NCBI GenBank assembly: GCA_020054865.1 | Contig: JAIHAR010000005.1 | Location: 20,400-84,399 of the forward strand | DNA: 64,000 bases | DNA from: Deferribacteraceae bacterium | Lineage (GTDB): Bacteria > Chrysiogenota > Deferribacteres > Deferribacterales > Deferrivibrionaceae | Reading direction: 5' to 3' | Shown: positions 1 through 8,643 of the stretch, in pieces | How positions within the stretch are numbered: the first letter of the stretch is position 1 | Layout: every line of letters begins with the position of its first letter | Translations under genes and position numbers: made by a program | Notes under the pieces: model-generated | What the model saw: only the letters and a program-made list of their open reading frames with translations | The model's database searches: none | Told to the model about the DNA's origin: nothing

Positions 1-1269
1 GTGGATAAAGGGATTGATATAATTATTACCGACCATCATCAGCAGGGTGAAAGACTACCTCTCAAGGCATGTGCTATAGTAAACCCAATGAGAATGGATG
101 ATACATACCCATTCAAATATTTATCAGGCGTGGGTGTTGCATTCAAACTTGTAATGGCTCTCAGATACTTTTTACAAAATTCTCCGGAATATAAATTTAG
201 CCTTCCCAATATAAAAAAATACCTTGATATAGTTACTCTTGGAACAATTGCCGATGTAGTCCCGCTTGTAGGGGAAAACAGAATCTTTGTAAAACATGGG
301 CTAAAAATGCTAAGCGAAAAGAGCTCAAGAGTTGGGCTTGAAGAGTTAAAAAAGATAACCGGGCTTGTAAATGTTAGCCTGAATGCGTCGCACATAGGCT
401 TTGTACTTGCACCGAGAATAAATGCTGTTGGAAGAATGGGGTGCAGTGATAGAGGTGTCAGACTACTTATCACTGAAGATAAAAATGAGGCAAGGTGGCT
501 TGCTGAAGAACTCGATATGGAAAACAGATACAGACAGGGGATTGAAAAAACAATCCTTGCAGAATCTTATGCAAAGATAGAAAGGCACAGGCTTCATGAA
601 AAATATAGAGGAATAGTTCTTTACTCCGAAGATTGGCACCCCGGAGTCATTGGAATTGTTGCCTCAAGAGTTGTCGAGAAATATTTCAGACCAACCATTG
701 TGATAACAATGGAAAATGGACTTGGTAAGGGCTCTGCCAGGAGTATCCCGGCTTTTCACCTCTATGATGGTCTTAAGGATATCTCAGACCTTCTCGTTAG
801 TTTTGGCGGTCATAAATATGCTGCAGGGCTTAAAGTTGAGGCTGAAAATATTAAAATGCTTCAAAAAGAATTTCACAAAATAATTTCCAGTCAGCTTAAT
901 GATGAAGATTTTATACCGGAAATAAATATTGATGCTATCGTTGAAGATTCCCAGATTAACGATGAACTTGTACAATGGCTTAACAAAATGAGGCCATTCG
1001 GAAGTGGTAACAGTGAACCTGTGTTTCTTATGAAAGGCTTAAGAAAATTTCAGCAGTTTTTTTATATTGGCAAGGATAAAAAACATATCAAAGGTTTTCT
1101 TGAGAAAAATGGACGTGTATTTCAGGTAATAGGTTACAATATGCCGGAATATGAAAAAATACTGAAAAATAATGAAATATTCGATATAGCTTTTGTCCCG
1201 GAATACAATACCTGGCTTGGTGAAAAAACCATTCAACTAAAATTAAAAGATATTAGAGAAGCACAATGA
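1..1269 (+). CDS. recJ: Single-stranded-DNA-specific 5'-3' exonuclease RecJ, C-terminal part (cut by window edge)
   Basis: RecJ degrades 5' single-stranded DNA in recombinational and mismatch repair in the cytoplasm. The fragment has 422 codons against about 560-580 for the family, so roughly 150 N-terminal residues lie outside the window and the GTG at base 1 is not the true start. Visible are the TDHH metal-binding motif at residues 10-13, GTIADVVPL near residue 81 with the later catalytic Asp, PRINAVGRMG near residue 137, and the GGHKYAAG motif of the DHHA1 substrate-binding domain near residue 271. The stop codon overlaps the start of the next gene by 4 bp (ATGA), which suggests translational coupling. 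Confidence 0.93.
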   Translation: MDKGIDIIITDHHQQGERLPLKACAIVNPMRMDDTYPFKYLSGVGVAFKLVMALRYFLQNSPEYKFSLPNIKKYLDIVTLGTIADVVPLVGENRIFVKHGLKMLSEKSSRVGLEELKKITGLVNVSLNASHIGFVLAPRINAVGRMGCSDRGVRLLITEDKNEARWLAEELDMENRYRQGIEKTILAESYAKIERHRLHEKYRGIVLYSEDWHPGVIGIVASRVVEKYFRPTIVITMENGLGKGSARSIPAFHLYDGLKDISDLLVSFGGHKYAAGLKVEAENIKMLQKEFHKIISSQLNDEDFIPEINIDAIVEDSQINDELVQWLNKMRPFGSGNSEPVFLMKGLRKFQQFFYIGKDKKHIKGFLEKNGRVFQVIGYNMPEYEKILKNNEIFDIAFVPEYNTWLGEKTIQLKLKDIREAQ

Positions 1270-3407
1270 CCACCAAAATTAAAAATATCCGTATAATGGA
1301 TATTCAGGAAAAAGTTTTGCAGCATAGCGAAGATTCAAAAGGTGACCTTGAAAAGCTGCACAAAGCATACGTGTATGCCGCTCAAAAGCATCGGGGCCAG
1401 CTAAGACAAAGCGGTGAGCCCTATCTTTCACACCCCCTTTGCGTAAGCTATATTCTTGCAGATATGAATATGGATATAGATACAGTCATTGCAGGACTCC
1501 TGCACGATACACTTGAAGACACAGACGCTACTTATGAAGAATTGGAAGAATTGTTTGGCCGGGATGTTGCATTTCTTGTGGATGGTGTTTCAAAAATAGG
1601 CAAAATCCGTTTTAAATCTTCAGAGCAAAAAATGGCGGAAAATTTCAGAAAGATGCTCATATCAATGTCAAAGGATGTAAGAGTCATCGTAATAAAGCTT
1701 GCCGACCGTCTCCACAATATGCGCACAATAGATTTTCTAAGAGAAGAAAAACAAAAACGTATAGCTCAGGAAACAATGGAAATTTACGCCCCTCTTGCCC
1801 ACAGGCTTGGTATAGCCTGGATAAAGTGGGAGCTTGAGGATATGGCGTTTCGTATTCTTGACCGTGAGAAATATTATGAAATTTACAACAAGGTAAAACT
1901 CAAAAGAAGTGAAAGAGAAGAATATCTAAACAATATTTTGCAAACGGTAAAAGAACAGCTTGAGAAAAATAATATACAGGCAGAAGTCTCTGGCAGGCCA
2001 AAGCATTTTTATTCAATTTACAAAAAAATGATTGATAAAAAAACAAGTTTTGATGAAATATATGATTTACTTGCCCTCAGAGTGATAGTTCAGTCAGTGC
2101 CGGAATGCTATTCTGTACTTGGTATGATTCACAGCTTATGGAAACCAATCCCGGGAAGATTTAAAGATTACATTGCAATGCCAAAGGCTAACCTTTACCA
2201 GTCGCTCCATACAACAGTGATAGGCCCAAAAGGGATGACAGTGGAGTTTCAAATCAGGACTGAAGAGATGCACAGAATTGCAGAAGAGGGGATTGCTGCT
2301 CACTGGAGATACAAAGAAGGTAAAAAATTTGATCCAAAGGAAGATAAAGCATTTGTATGGCTTAGACAATTGCTTGAACAAAAAGAGCTGAAAAACCCCG
2401 AAGAGCTTGTAGAAGCACTCAAAGAAGATGTGCTGCCTGCACAGCTTTACGTATTTACTCCAGCAGGCGACGTTGTAGAATTGCCAAGAGGCTCCACTCC
2501 AATAGACTTCGCCTATGCCATTCACTCTGAGATTGGGAATAAATGTGTAGGAGCAAAAATTGATGGACGGATAGTACCCCTTAAATATAAACTTAAAGGG
2601 GGGGAAAGAATTGAAGTGCTTACCTCCGCAAATCAGGAGCCAAGGAGAGATTGGCTAAATTTTGTAAAAACAAACAGAGCTAAGTCAAGAATACGGGCAT
2701 ACTTGAGGAAAAAAGAAGATGAAAGGGCCATTAACACTGCCAACAACTTACTGGAAAAAGAGTTTGCGGAAAGAAATCTTAATTTCAAGGAAATAATAAG
2801 CAAAAAAGAAAATCTGAGCAAAATCCTTGAAAGATTTAACTTAAAATCCCTTGACGATTTTCTGAAAGCTGTGGGTTTTGGAAGACTTTCACCGAAACAG
2901 GCAGCAAACATATTTGCAAGAGTAGATGAAAAAGATGATATTATTTCAAAGCCGACAAAGATAAAAGCAGAGCCTTTTAAAATTGATGGTATAGATGATA
3001 TAATGGTAAGGGTTGCAAAATGTTGCAACCCATTGCCAGGGGATGTGGTAAAAGGCTATATAAGTGTGGGCAGGGGAATAATTGTACACAGAGAGGATTG
3101 CAAAAACCTGAAAAATATGGCCTTTAGTGAAGACAGACTGATAGACGTAATCTGGGACGAAACAAAAAAATTTAAATCAAAAGTAAGAGTAAATAGCATA
3201 ACGGAGGACAGGCCAGGCATGCTCAACGATATTACCACTATTATCAAAGATATGGGGATAAATATCATAGAGCTTTCTGCAAAGCCGCTATCGGAAGGTA
3301 GAGCAAGACAGGACTTCACAATTGAAATAGCTTCCAAAGACCAGCTGGAAAAACTTGTCAGTAAATTAAAAAGCTCCCCTGGAATGATAACACTGAATGT
3401 AAACTAA
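1266..3407 (+). CDS. relA: Bifunctional (p)ppGpp synthetase/hydrolase, Rel/SpoT family
   Basis: Makes and degrades the stringent-response alarmone (p)ppGpp. Domain order is canonical for a long RSH protein of 713 residues. The hydrolase domain has the HD pair H80-D81 in HDTLEDT. The synthetase domain contains GRPKHFYSIYKKM and an RFKD motif, which in known family members goes with the bifunctional Rel type rather than the EFDD of synthetase-only RelA. A TGS domain follows (LYVFTPAGDVVELPRGST, near residue 395), then a Cys-containing region (VAKCCNPLPGD) and a C-terminal ACT domain (EDRPGMLNDI). Both catalytic halves look intact. It starts inside the recJ stop. It converges on the Maf-type gene with only 4 bp between stop codons and no visible terminator. 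Confidence 0.93.
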   Translation: MTTKIKNIRIMDIQEKVLQHSEDSKGDLEKLHKAYVYAAQKHRGQLRQSGEPYLSHPLCVSYILADMNMDIDTVIAGLLHDTLEDTDATYEELEELFGRDVAFLVDGVSKIGKIRFKSSEQKMAENFRKMLISMSKDVRVIVIKLADRLHNMRTIDFLREEKQKRIAQETMEIYAPLAHRLGIAWIKWELEDMAFRILDREKYYEIYNKVKLKRSEREEYLNNILQTVKEQLEKNNIQAEVSGRPKHFYSIYKKMIDKKTSFDEIYDLLALRVIVQSVPECYSVLGMIHSLWKPIPGRFKDYIAMPKANLYQSLHTTVIGPKGMTVEFQIRTEEMHRIAEEGIAAHWRYKEGKKFDPKEDKAFVWLRQLLEQKELKNPEELVEALKEDVLPAQLYVFTPAGDVVELPRGSTPIDFAYAIHSEIGNKCVGAKIDGRIVPLKYKLKGGERIEVLTSANQEPRRDWLNFVKTNRAKSRIRAYLRKKEDERAINTANNLLEKEFAERNLNFKEIISKKENLSKILERFNLKSLDDFLKAVGFGRLSPKQAANIFARVDEKDDIISKPTKIKAEPFKIDGIDDIMVRVAKCCNPLPGDVVKGYISVGRGIIVHREDCKNLKNMAFSEDRLIDVIWDETKKFKSKVRVNSITEDRPGMLNDITTIIKDMGINIIELSAKPLSEGRARQDFTIEIASKDQLEKLVSKLKSSPGMITLNVN

Positions 3408-3411
3408 TTTT

Positions 3412-5295
3412 TCAATTATTTTCCTCAAGCTTAGCTTTCATATCAAGAAGTGACTTTTTCATAGCCTCTATCAGCTTTACCATTACTGCATACATATCGT
3501 GAAGAAGTCTGACTATGGTAAAATTTATTTCTCTGGCAGGCTTGTCAGCTGAATTTCTTACTCCGTTTATTTCTATAATTGTTGTAAGATAGTATGATTG
3601 AACAAAGTGCATAAATATCTCAAAAAATTTTTTCTCCCCAAAAACCGAAAGCGGCTGTTGAAGCTCATCAAACAGTCTTGCTGCTTTTTTTTCATCAAGC
3701 ACTTTTTCCTTTTCATACTTTAGAATAATTTTGTTAATAAACTCTGCACATTTATTAAACCCTTTCATAAATTTATCTATTACAGCATCGGAATATTCTA
3801 TCGCCTCATTCACCTTTTTAATTGATTGTTTTCTATACATTTCCTTCTCATCATCAGATGGATATTTTAGATATTTTTTTATATTATCAATCACATCAAT
3901 ATCTTCACTGATATACTTTTCTATGGCTTTTTTAAAGGTCATTATCTTGGTTCCTACAATCTTTGCTCCACCTTCGGTAGCATTTATTACTTCTCCATCA
4001 AAACCAGCTATATCTTTTTCATAATATTTCATAAATTTATACCAAACATCGGTAGTCTTGATTTTTGGGACATAATTACCTTCGACTTCCAAGATTTGAC
4101 GTCTAGTATGATATTGTTCCTCTTTTTCACCAAATGTAGCACCGGAGGCGTGGGTCACTTCATTCTCTCCAAAAGCCAAATCTTGACCAATAAGGATAAT
4201 AGGATTACACCCCAAAAATTCCAAAATCTTAAACGCCATATTCGCAGCAGAAGGACCAATATCTAAAGTCCCTTTTTCAATCTCAAGCCACTGAAAAGTA
4301 GCAAAATTTCGATAGACAATTATCCTTTCTCCGGGAAAATTAGCATATGTTTCAGGGCGGATTACAGGACATGCTGACAAATAAACATCCTTTACATCTT
4401 CTTGGGTAAGCCCTTCAAAGAGCTTTGAAGTAGCAATTACCCTTTCAAGGGAAGTAACTAAGTGCGGCTTGAGACCATTCTTTTTCATTACCCTCAAAGA
4501 TGCGTCTGCAGCACAAATAACGGCCTTGTTTTCAAGCCCCTTTAGCAAGTGAATGTTCTTATTTAGAGATGGACCTGTTGCCACGACAATGCCTGGTTTC
4601 CCATCAAAAATGCCTTCTAAATCTTTAATCCCGGGCCAGCCAATTATCTCATTGATATTTAAAAATGTATTTACAATACCAATTAGCGAGTCCCAAGGGT
4701 CATTGCCAAAGTGCAATAAAACTTCTTTTACTGCATCTTTTAAATGAGACATAACTTTCTTATAATAATCTCCGCTTAGTCTTAAAGATAAGCTATTATC
4801 TATAATATTAATTGCTTTAACAAAAAGCTTTAAATTACCCATAAATAATATGGCATGCAAATTCACAAACACATCGTTAATTGGAATATCAATTAAAAGC
4901 TTTACACGTGAATCAGATATTACCGGTGTCAAGTCTATTGTGTAAAGTGCAACATAAAAAGGCTCAAATTCAGGCTCAAATACAATTAAAACAGACTCTT
5001 GCACCGCAAATTTTTGTAAAAAAGTCAATATTTCATACCCAAGCCCAAATCCAAAAAATATATTCAAAACCGGGAGTCTAATTTTGTTTCTCAAATCAGC
5101 TTGGACATAAGCCAGCGGGTCATTGTTGTCATAAGCAAGTAGCTTTTCAGGCAAATAAATTAAATTTGGAATTTTGTCGGGATGATTAGAAGATATGGTG
5201 TTATACTTACCATTACTTTTATATGATTCAACTTTTTTTGCCAAATCGGGTCTAAATTTTTTAAGTGCCTGAAGATTTTTTTCATAAATATTCAC
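3412..5295 (-). CDS. Motility accessory factor-type protein (DUF115/Maf), putative flagellin nonulosonate transferase
   Basis: Maf proteins carry a DUF115 (MptE-like) core and in several flagellated bacteria transfer pseudaminic or legionaminic acid from the CMP-sugar to flagellin in the cytoplasm. The 627-residue protein has the family length. Its core is recognisable near residue 230 as GKPGIVVATGPSLNKN, followed by AVICAADASLRVMKKNGLKPH. It is the last gene of the minus-strand pseudaminic acid operon, 9 bp after pseI, which is where the transferring enzyme would be expected. There is no signal peptide. Assignment rests on the DUF115 core plus context; the exact sugar donor and acceptor are inferred. 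Confidence 0.8.
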   Translation of the reverse strand: MNIYEKNLQALKKFRPDLAKKVESYKSNGKYNTISSNHPDKIPNLIYLPEKLLAYDNNDPLAYVQADLRNKIRLPVLNIFFGFGLGYEILTFLQKFAVQESVLIVFEPEFEPFYVALYTIDLTPVISDSRVKLLIDIPINDVFVNLHAILFMGNLKLFVKAINIIDNSLSLRLSGDYYKKVMSHLKDAVKEVLLHFGNDPWDSLIGIVNTFLNINEIIGWPGIKDLEGIFDGKPGIVVATGPSLNKNIHLLKGLENKAVICAADASLRVMKKNGLKPHLVTSLERVIATSKLFEGLTQEDVKDVYLSACPVIRPETYANFPGERIIVYRNFATFQWLEIEKGTLDIGPSAANMAFKILEFLGCNPIILIGQDLAFGENEVTHASGATFGEKEEQYHTRRQILEVEGNYVPKIKTTDVWYKFMKYYEKDIAGFDGEVINATEGGAKIVGTKIMTFKKAIEKYISEDIDVIDNIKKYLKYPSDDEKEMYRKQSIKKVNEAIEYSDAVIDKFMKGFNKCAEFINKIILKYEKEKVLDEKKAARLFDELQQPLSVFGEKKFFEIFMHFVQSYYLTTIIEINGVRNSADKPAREINFTIVRLLHDMYAVMVKLIEAMKKSLLDMKAKLEENN

Positions 5296-5304
5296 ATCAA
5301 CTCC

Positions 5305-6321
5305 TTATTCTGTAATAAATTCTAACTTTAGTGGCGTGCCCTTTGCAAGGTCATATTTTGCCTTTTTACCCAATACACTTTTTAAATATTTAGGATGTAA
5401 GCCGTAGCCAGGTCTTATAGAGCGAATGTTATCATTAGTCAAAAAATCACCTGCTTTAATGTCTTTAACTACAAATAGACTCCTTGCAAAAATCCTACTC
5501 TTCTCCACTTTTTCCGATATTTCATACGTAACTTTGCCAAGAGCTTTTTCTACTTCTCTGATAGACTTTACCATTTCTGCAAATTTCTTTGGCTCTAAAG
5601 AAAAAGCAGAATCTGGTCCACCAAGTTTTTTATCGAGTATGAAATGTTTTTCAATTACTTGTGCACCAAGTGAAACAGCTGCAATTGGTGCAGATATACC
5701 AAGTGTGTGGTCAGATAAACCTACCTTTACTCCAAACCTACTTTTCATATCAGGTATAGTCAATAAATTAGCCTCTTCAAGTGGCGCAGGATATGCTGAT
5801 GTACATTTCAACAAGGTAATATCTTCACAACCATTCTTTCTACAAGTTTCCACGGCAAGATCGATATCTTCGATTGTAGCTATCCCAGTGGATATGATAA
5901 TTGGCTTACCCTTAGAGGCAATATATTCAATTAAAGGTAAATCAGTAATTTCGAAGGAAGCAACTTTATAGATTGGAACATTTAATTCTTCTAAAAAATC
6001 TACAGATGTTTTATCAAAAGGTGTGGAAAAGAAGGTAAGACCAAGCTTCTCGGCTAACTCTTTCAATTCAAAATGCCATTCCCATGGAGTGTAAGCTTGT
6101 TTGTAAAGCTCATACAGTGTCAGACCATCCCAAAGCGTACCTTGTTTAATCTGAAAATATTCATTATCGCAATCTATCGTCATAGTATCAGGAGTGTAAG
6201 TCTGTAGCTTAACTGCATCAGCCCCTGACTCCTTCATTGCATAAATCGTTTCTTTTGCAATGCTCAAGTCATGATTATGATTGGCTGAAAGTTCGGCTAT
6301 GATGAAGACATTGTTATTCAT
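5305..6321 (-). CDS. pseI: Pseudaminic acid synthase (NeuB family)
   Basis: Condenses phosphoenolpyruvate with the free 2,4-diamino-2,4,6-trideoxy hexose released by PseG to give pseudaminic acid. The 338-residue protein has the NeuB TIM barrel (IAELSANHNHDLSIA at the start, DAVKLQTYTPDTMTID near residue 35, GLSDHTLG near residue 200, IEKHF near 226) and a C-terminal SAF antifreeze-like domain (about residues 280-335, RSLFVVKDIKAGDFLT). NeuB relatives also make sialic and legionaminic acids; the call to pseudaminic acid comes from the neighbouring pseB, pseC and pseG. The start overlaps the stop of the formyltransferase by 4 bp. Confidence 0.88.
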   Translation of the reverse strand: MNNNVFIIAELSANHNHDLSIAKETIYAMKESGADAVKLQTYTPDTMTIDCDNEYFQIKQGTLWDGLTLYELYKQAYTPWEWHFELKELAEKLGLTFFSTPFDKTSVDFLEELNVPIYKVASFEITDLPLIEYIASKGKPIIISTGIATIEDIDLAVETCRKNGCEDITLLKCTSAYPAPLEEANLLTIPDMKSRFGVKVGLSDHTLGISAPIAAVSLGAQVIEKHFILDKKLGGPDSAFSLEPKKFAEMVKSIREVEKALGKVTYEISEKVEKSRIFARSLFVVKDIKAGDFLTNDNIRSIRPGYGLHPKYLKSVLGKKAKYDLAKGTPLKLEFITE

Positions 6322-6917
6322 ATTAACCCTTTCTCATTAATGATATGTTTTAAATCTGAAATTTTGGTATGCCAGAATTCATCTCCAAAGTATTTTAGCA
6401 AATCATCAAGCTCATTTTTCTTGTGCATAGTTGCTTTTCTATTATCCTGTTTTTTAGGAATAAATACACCTCTTTTTATTTTATCCCAATTTTCTTTAAA
6501 TAAATTTTGAATTTCAGTATTCAATTTTTCATAAGATGTAAAAAAAGTTTCTTTATTCTCATCAAACTGTACCTCTTTTTGAAAAATGATGTCCCCTGTA
6601 TCTAATCCCTCATCAATCAAATGAATTGTAACACCTTTAGGAGTATTCTCTATAAAGCTCCACACATTTGGGTGTGCACCACGATTATAAGGCAGTAGTG
6701 AAATATGAAGATTAATAATTTTATTTCTAAATAAATTCACAACTTCTTTAGAAATAATATACCTATAATTATAACTGATTATTAAATCAGGGTTAAAATT
6801 ATCAAATAGTTTTGAACTTAATTTTTCATTATAAATTAATGTATCAGCATTATTTAGTTTTAGCCATTCACAGAGACTATTTGAGACTGCATTATTAGAT
6901 AGAAATAAAATCTTCAT
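6318..6917 (-). CDS. Formyltransferase-family protein in the pseudaminic acid operon
   Basis: A 199-residue member of the 10-formyl-tetrahydrofolate-dependent formyltransferase fold. The catalytic Asn-His-Asp set is visible: INLHISLLPYNRGAHP near residues 88-103 (N-x-H) and GVTIHLIDEGLDTGDI near 115-130 (the Asp in L-D-T-G-D). It is shorter than methionyl-tRNA formyltransferase (about 310) and lacks its C-terminal tRNA-binding domain, so it is likely a sugar N-formyltransferase. It sits between pseG and pseI with 4-bp overlaps on both sides. No PseH-type acetyltransferase is present in the operon, so this enzyme may modify the 4-amino group of the PseC product. That substrate is inferred. Confidence 0.75.
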   Translation of the reverse strand: MKILFLSNNAVSNSLCEWLKLNNADTLIYNEKLSSKLFDNFNPDLIISYNYRYIISKEVVNLFRNKIINLHISLLPYNRGAHPNVWSFIENTPKGVTIHLIDEGLDTGDIIFQKEVQFDENKETFFTSYEKLNTEIQNLFKENWDKIKRGVFIPKKQDNRKATMHKKNELDDLLKYFGDEFWHTKISDLKHIINEKGLI

Positions 6918-7921
6918 TTGATAGAATAACTAACCTCACTAATTAGTTTATTTACGATATTTAATACGCCTACACAATGAATAAATTTTTTGGTACACTC
7001 TGAAGAAAAATATCTTAATGAATAATTATGATACTTGTTCAGCATGTTAATTAAGTTAGTGACAAAAGTATCATCTCCCCACCAACCTGCATTTTCTAAA
7101 AATCCCAAATCCTGCCATTTGGTAACATTTCCAATCTGATTTTCTGCTACTATAATGGCAATTGTCGGCACACCTACTCTTGCAAGCTCGTATAAAGTTT
7201 GCCCACCGGCTGAAATAGCAATATCACTTTCAAGCATTACTTCTTTCATCTTTTGAGCATCAGGAAAATATATTAAAGCTGTATTTTCATCTGAAGCTTT
7301 TTCTATCTCTTTTATATTCTTAAAACCTTTACCAATTATAACATTCTTTTTAATATTCGGATAGTTTTCAGCCAATAATTTTAAAACTTTTGGCGTCATA
7401 TTACGAAAATCATCACCGCCAAATGTAATCATTATACTTTCTACATTCTCTTTTATCTTTTTTTCCGGCACTTCCCAAAACTCTTTTCTAAGTGGCAAAT
7501 ATTCTAAACCTAGCAAATAATTAATATCATCTCTTTTAGGATAAACTAAATATTTAGCATGAATATTACCATTTACTACAACTCCGCTTGGATATTCTAT
7601 TCTATTATTATCATCATAATAAACTGGTAATTTTACTAATTTGCTAATTTTCTCATAAAGAGTTAAATCTGCCAAATAACTATCAATTATAGCAATATCT
7701 GCATCTTTAATCATATCAAAAAGTCTTTTTTGATTATCAATCCAATTAAAAATTTCGTATTCAGTTTCTTTCAGATACTCTTCAACAGATTCATCACCAT
7801 TAATAATAAATTTTGGCTTTATATTTTTAATTTCAAATGCCTGATAAATTGCAATCATCCTCATAAGATGACCAAATCCTATATTTTTACCTGCTTCAGT
7901 CAGAATATAAACATTTAACAA
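6914..7921 (-). CDS. pseG: UDP-2,4-diacetamido-2,4,6-trideoxy-beta-L-altropyranose hydrolase
   Basis: PseG removes UDP from the diamino sugar nucleotide before condensation by PseI. The protein shows the GT-B-like signature of the family: GFGHLMRM near the N-terminus (His-containing catalytic loop) and ISAGGQTLYELARVGVPTIA near residue 240 for nucleotide binding. An upstream in-frame TTG at 7933 is possible, but I prefer the TTG at 7921: a GGAG sits six bases before it, and the protein then begins at the usual distance from GFGHL. The gene starts just after the vapC stop and its own stop overlaps the formyltransferase start (ATGA). Confidence 0.85.
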   Translation of the reverse strand: MLNVYILTEAGKNIGFGHLMRMIAIYQAFEIKNIKPKFIINGDESVEEYLKETEYEIFNWIDNQKRLFDMIKDADIAIIDSYLADLTLYEKISKLVKLPVYYDDNNRIEYPSGVVVNGNIHAKYLVYPKRDDINYLLGLEYLPLRKEFWEVPEKKIKENVESIMITFGGDDFRNMTPKVLKLLAENYPNIKKNVIIGKGFKNIKEIEKASDENTALIYFPDAQKMKEVMLESDIAISAGGQTLYELARVGVPTIAIIVAENQIGNVTKWQDLGFLENAGWWGDDTFVTNLINMLNKYHNYSLRYFSSECTKKFIHCVGVLNIVNKLISEVSYSIK

Positions 7922-7934
7922 GCTATTCTCCAAA

Positions 7935-8336
7935 TCATTGATATATTTTCAAACCTGTTATAACTTTTGTTACATTATCAAAATCTCTATCATTATGTAA
8001 AAGGTATAAATCGTTTTCCAAAGCAGTTTCGACAATTAACATATCAATAGTACTTCTAACTGTTATCCCCTTTTTTCTACATTCAAAATAATATTTTGCT
8101 GCATTTTCGTATGATTTTAGACCTAATTTTAAATAATAAAATTTCAAAGATGACAAATAATCATTTAAAATATTAAATTCTTTTGATGTTGCAGCACCTT
8201 GCAATATTTCCTGATAAATCAAATTGTTTATACCAAATTCTATCCCTCTATCAATTATAAAATCAAGTTTATCAGTTTTATCGTTACAATTACCTTTTAA
8301 ATAATCAATTAAAACCGAAGTATCTACTAAAATCAA
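7935..8336 (-). CDS. vapC: PIN-domain ribonuclease toxin, VapC type
   Basis: VapC toxins are Mg-dependent RNases that cleave tRNA or rRNA when released from their antitoxin. The 133-residue protein has the PIN acidic residues in the expected places: Asp5 in ILVDTSVLIDYLKG, Glu in IYQEILQG near residue 44, and the aspartates of TIDMLIVETA and LLHNDRDFDNV toward the C-terminus. It follows vapB with 2 bp between them. The pair lies inside the pseudaminic acid operon between pseF and pseG, and the vapC stop is 13 bp from the likely pseG start, so pseG is probably read through from the toxin-antitoxin transcript. Confidence 0.88.
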   Translation of the reverse strand: MILVDTSVLIDYLKGNCNDKTDKLDFIIDRGIEFGINNLIYQEILQGAATSKEFNILNDYLSSLKFYYLKLGLKSYENAAKYYFECRKKGITVRSTIDMLIVETALENDLYLLHNDRDFDNVTKVITGLKIYQ

Positions 8337-8338
8337 TT

Positions 8339-8539
8339 TTACATCCCTATTCTCATTGATTTATAATCATAATCTTCATTAAACTTTATTTTACCTTTTA
8401 GCTCTTTAATATTTTTTCTTTTTAGATTTTCTACAAATTCTTTTAAAGCAGTATTCACTAACTCTTTTTTAGTTTTAATATTAGTGAGTTTCATAGCTTC
8501 TTCCAATAACTTATCATCTATCACAATATTTGTCCTCAT
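8339..8539 (-). CDS. vapB: Antitoxin, VapB type
   Basis: Small DNA-binding antitoxin expected to neutralise the downstream VapC and to repress its own promoter. With the start used here it has 66 residues: an N-terminal ribbon-helix-helix-like strand (MRTNIVIDDKLLEEAM) followed by TNIKTKKELVNTALKEFVE, typical of this VapB group, and an acidic tail that would contact the toxin. A start seven codons upstream is open, but the ATG at 8539 has GGAGG six bases upstream and the longer start would sit inside the promoter region. A strong sigma-70 promoter lies directly upstream. Confidence 0.87.
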   Translation of the reverse strand: MRTNIVIDDKLLEEAMKLTNIKTKKELVNTALKEFVENLKRKNIKELKGKIKFNEDYDYKSMRIGM

Positions 8540-8558
8540 AATACACCTCCATATACAC

Positions 8559-8586
8559 ATTATAACGCCTTCAAAAATCTTTGCAA
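8559..8586 (-). promoter_or_regulatory. Sigma-70-type promoter of vapBC
   Basis: Read on the minus strand: TTGCAA (8581-8586), 16-bp spacer, TATAAT (8559-8564), then GGAGG and the vapB ATG at 8539. The -10 box is a perfect consensus match. It would also transcribe pseG, the formyltransferase, pseI and the Maf gene. Confidence 0.7.
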
Positions 8587-8643
8587 TTATTTATTTAAAG
8601 TATTACAAATAGTTATAAAACTAATTCAGTTTTTTTATATTTA

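Noticed and set aside
2136..2525. 129-codon antisense frame in the Rel gene
   Set aside because: Fully inside a strongly conserved coding region and without supporting signals.
5426..5971. 181-codon frame opposite pseI
   Set aside because: Mirror of the pseI codon pattern; Ser/Leu-rich composition typical of antisense frames.
7922..7933. TTG at 7933 as the pseG start
   Set aside because: It lies on the GGAG that serves the TTG at 7921; the later start gives the usual PseG N-terminus.
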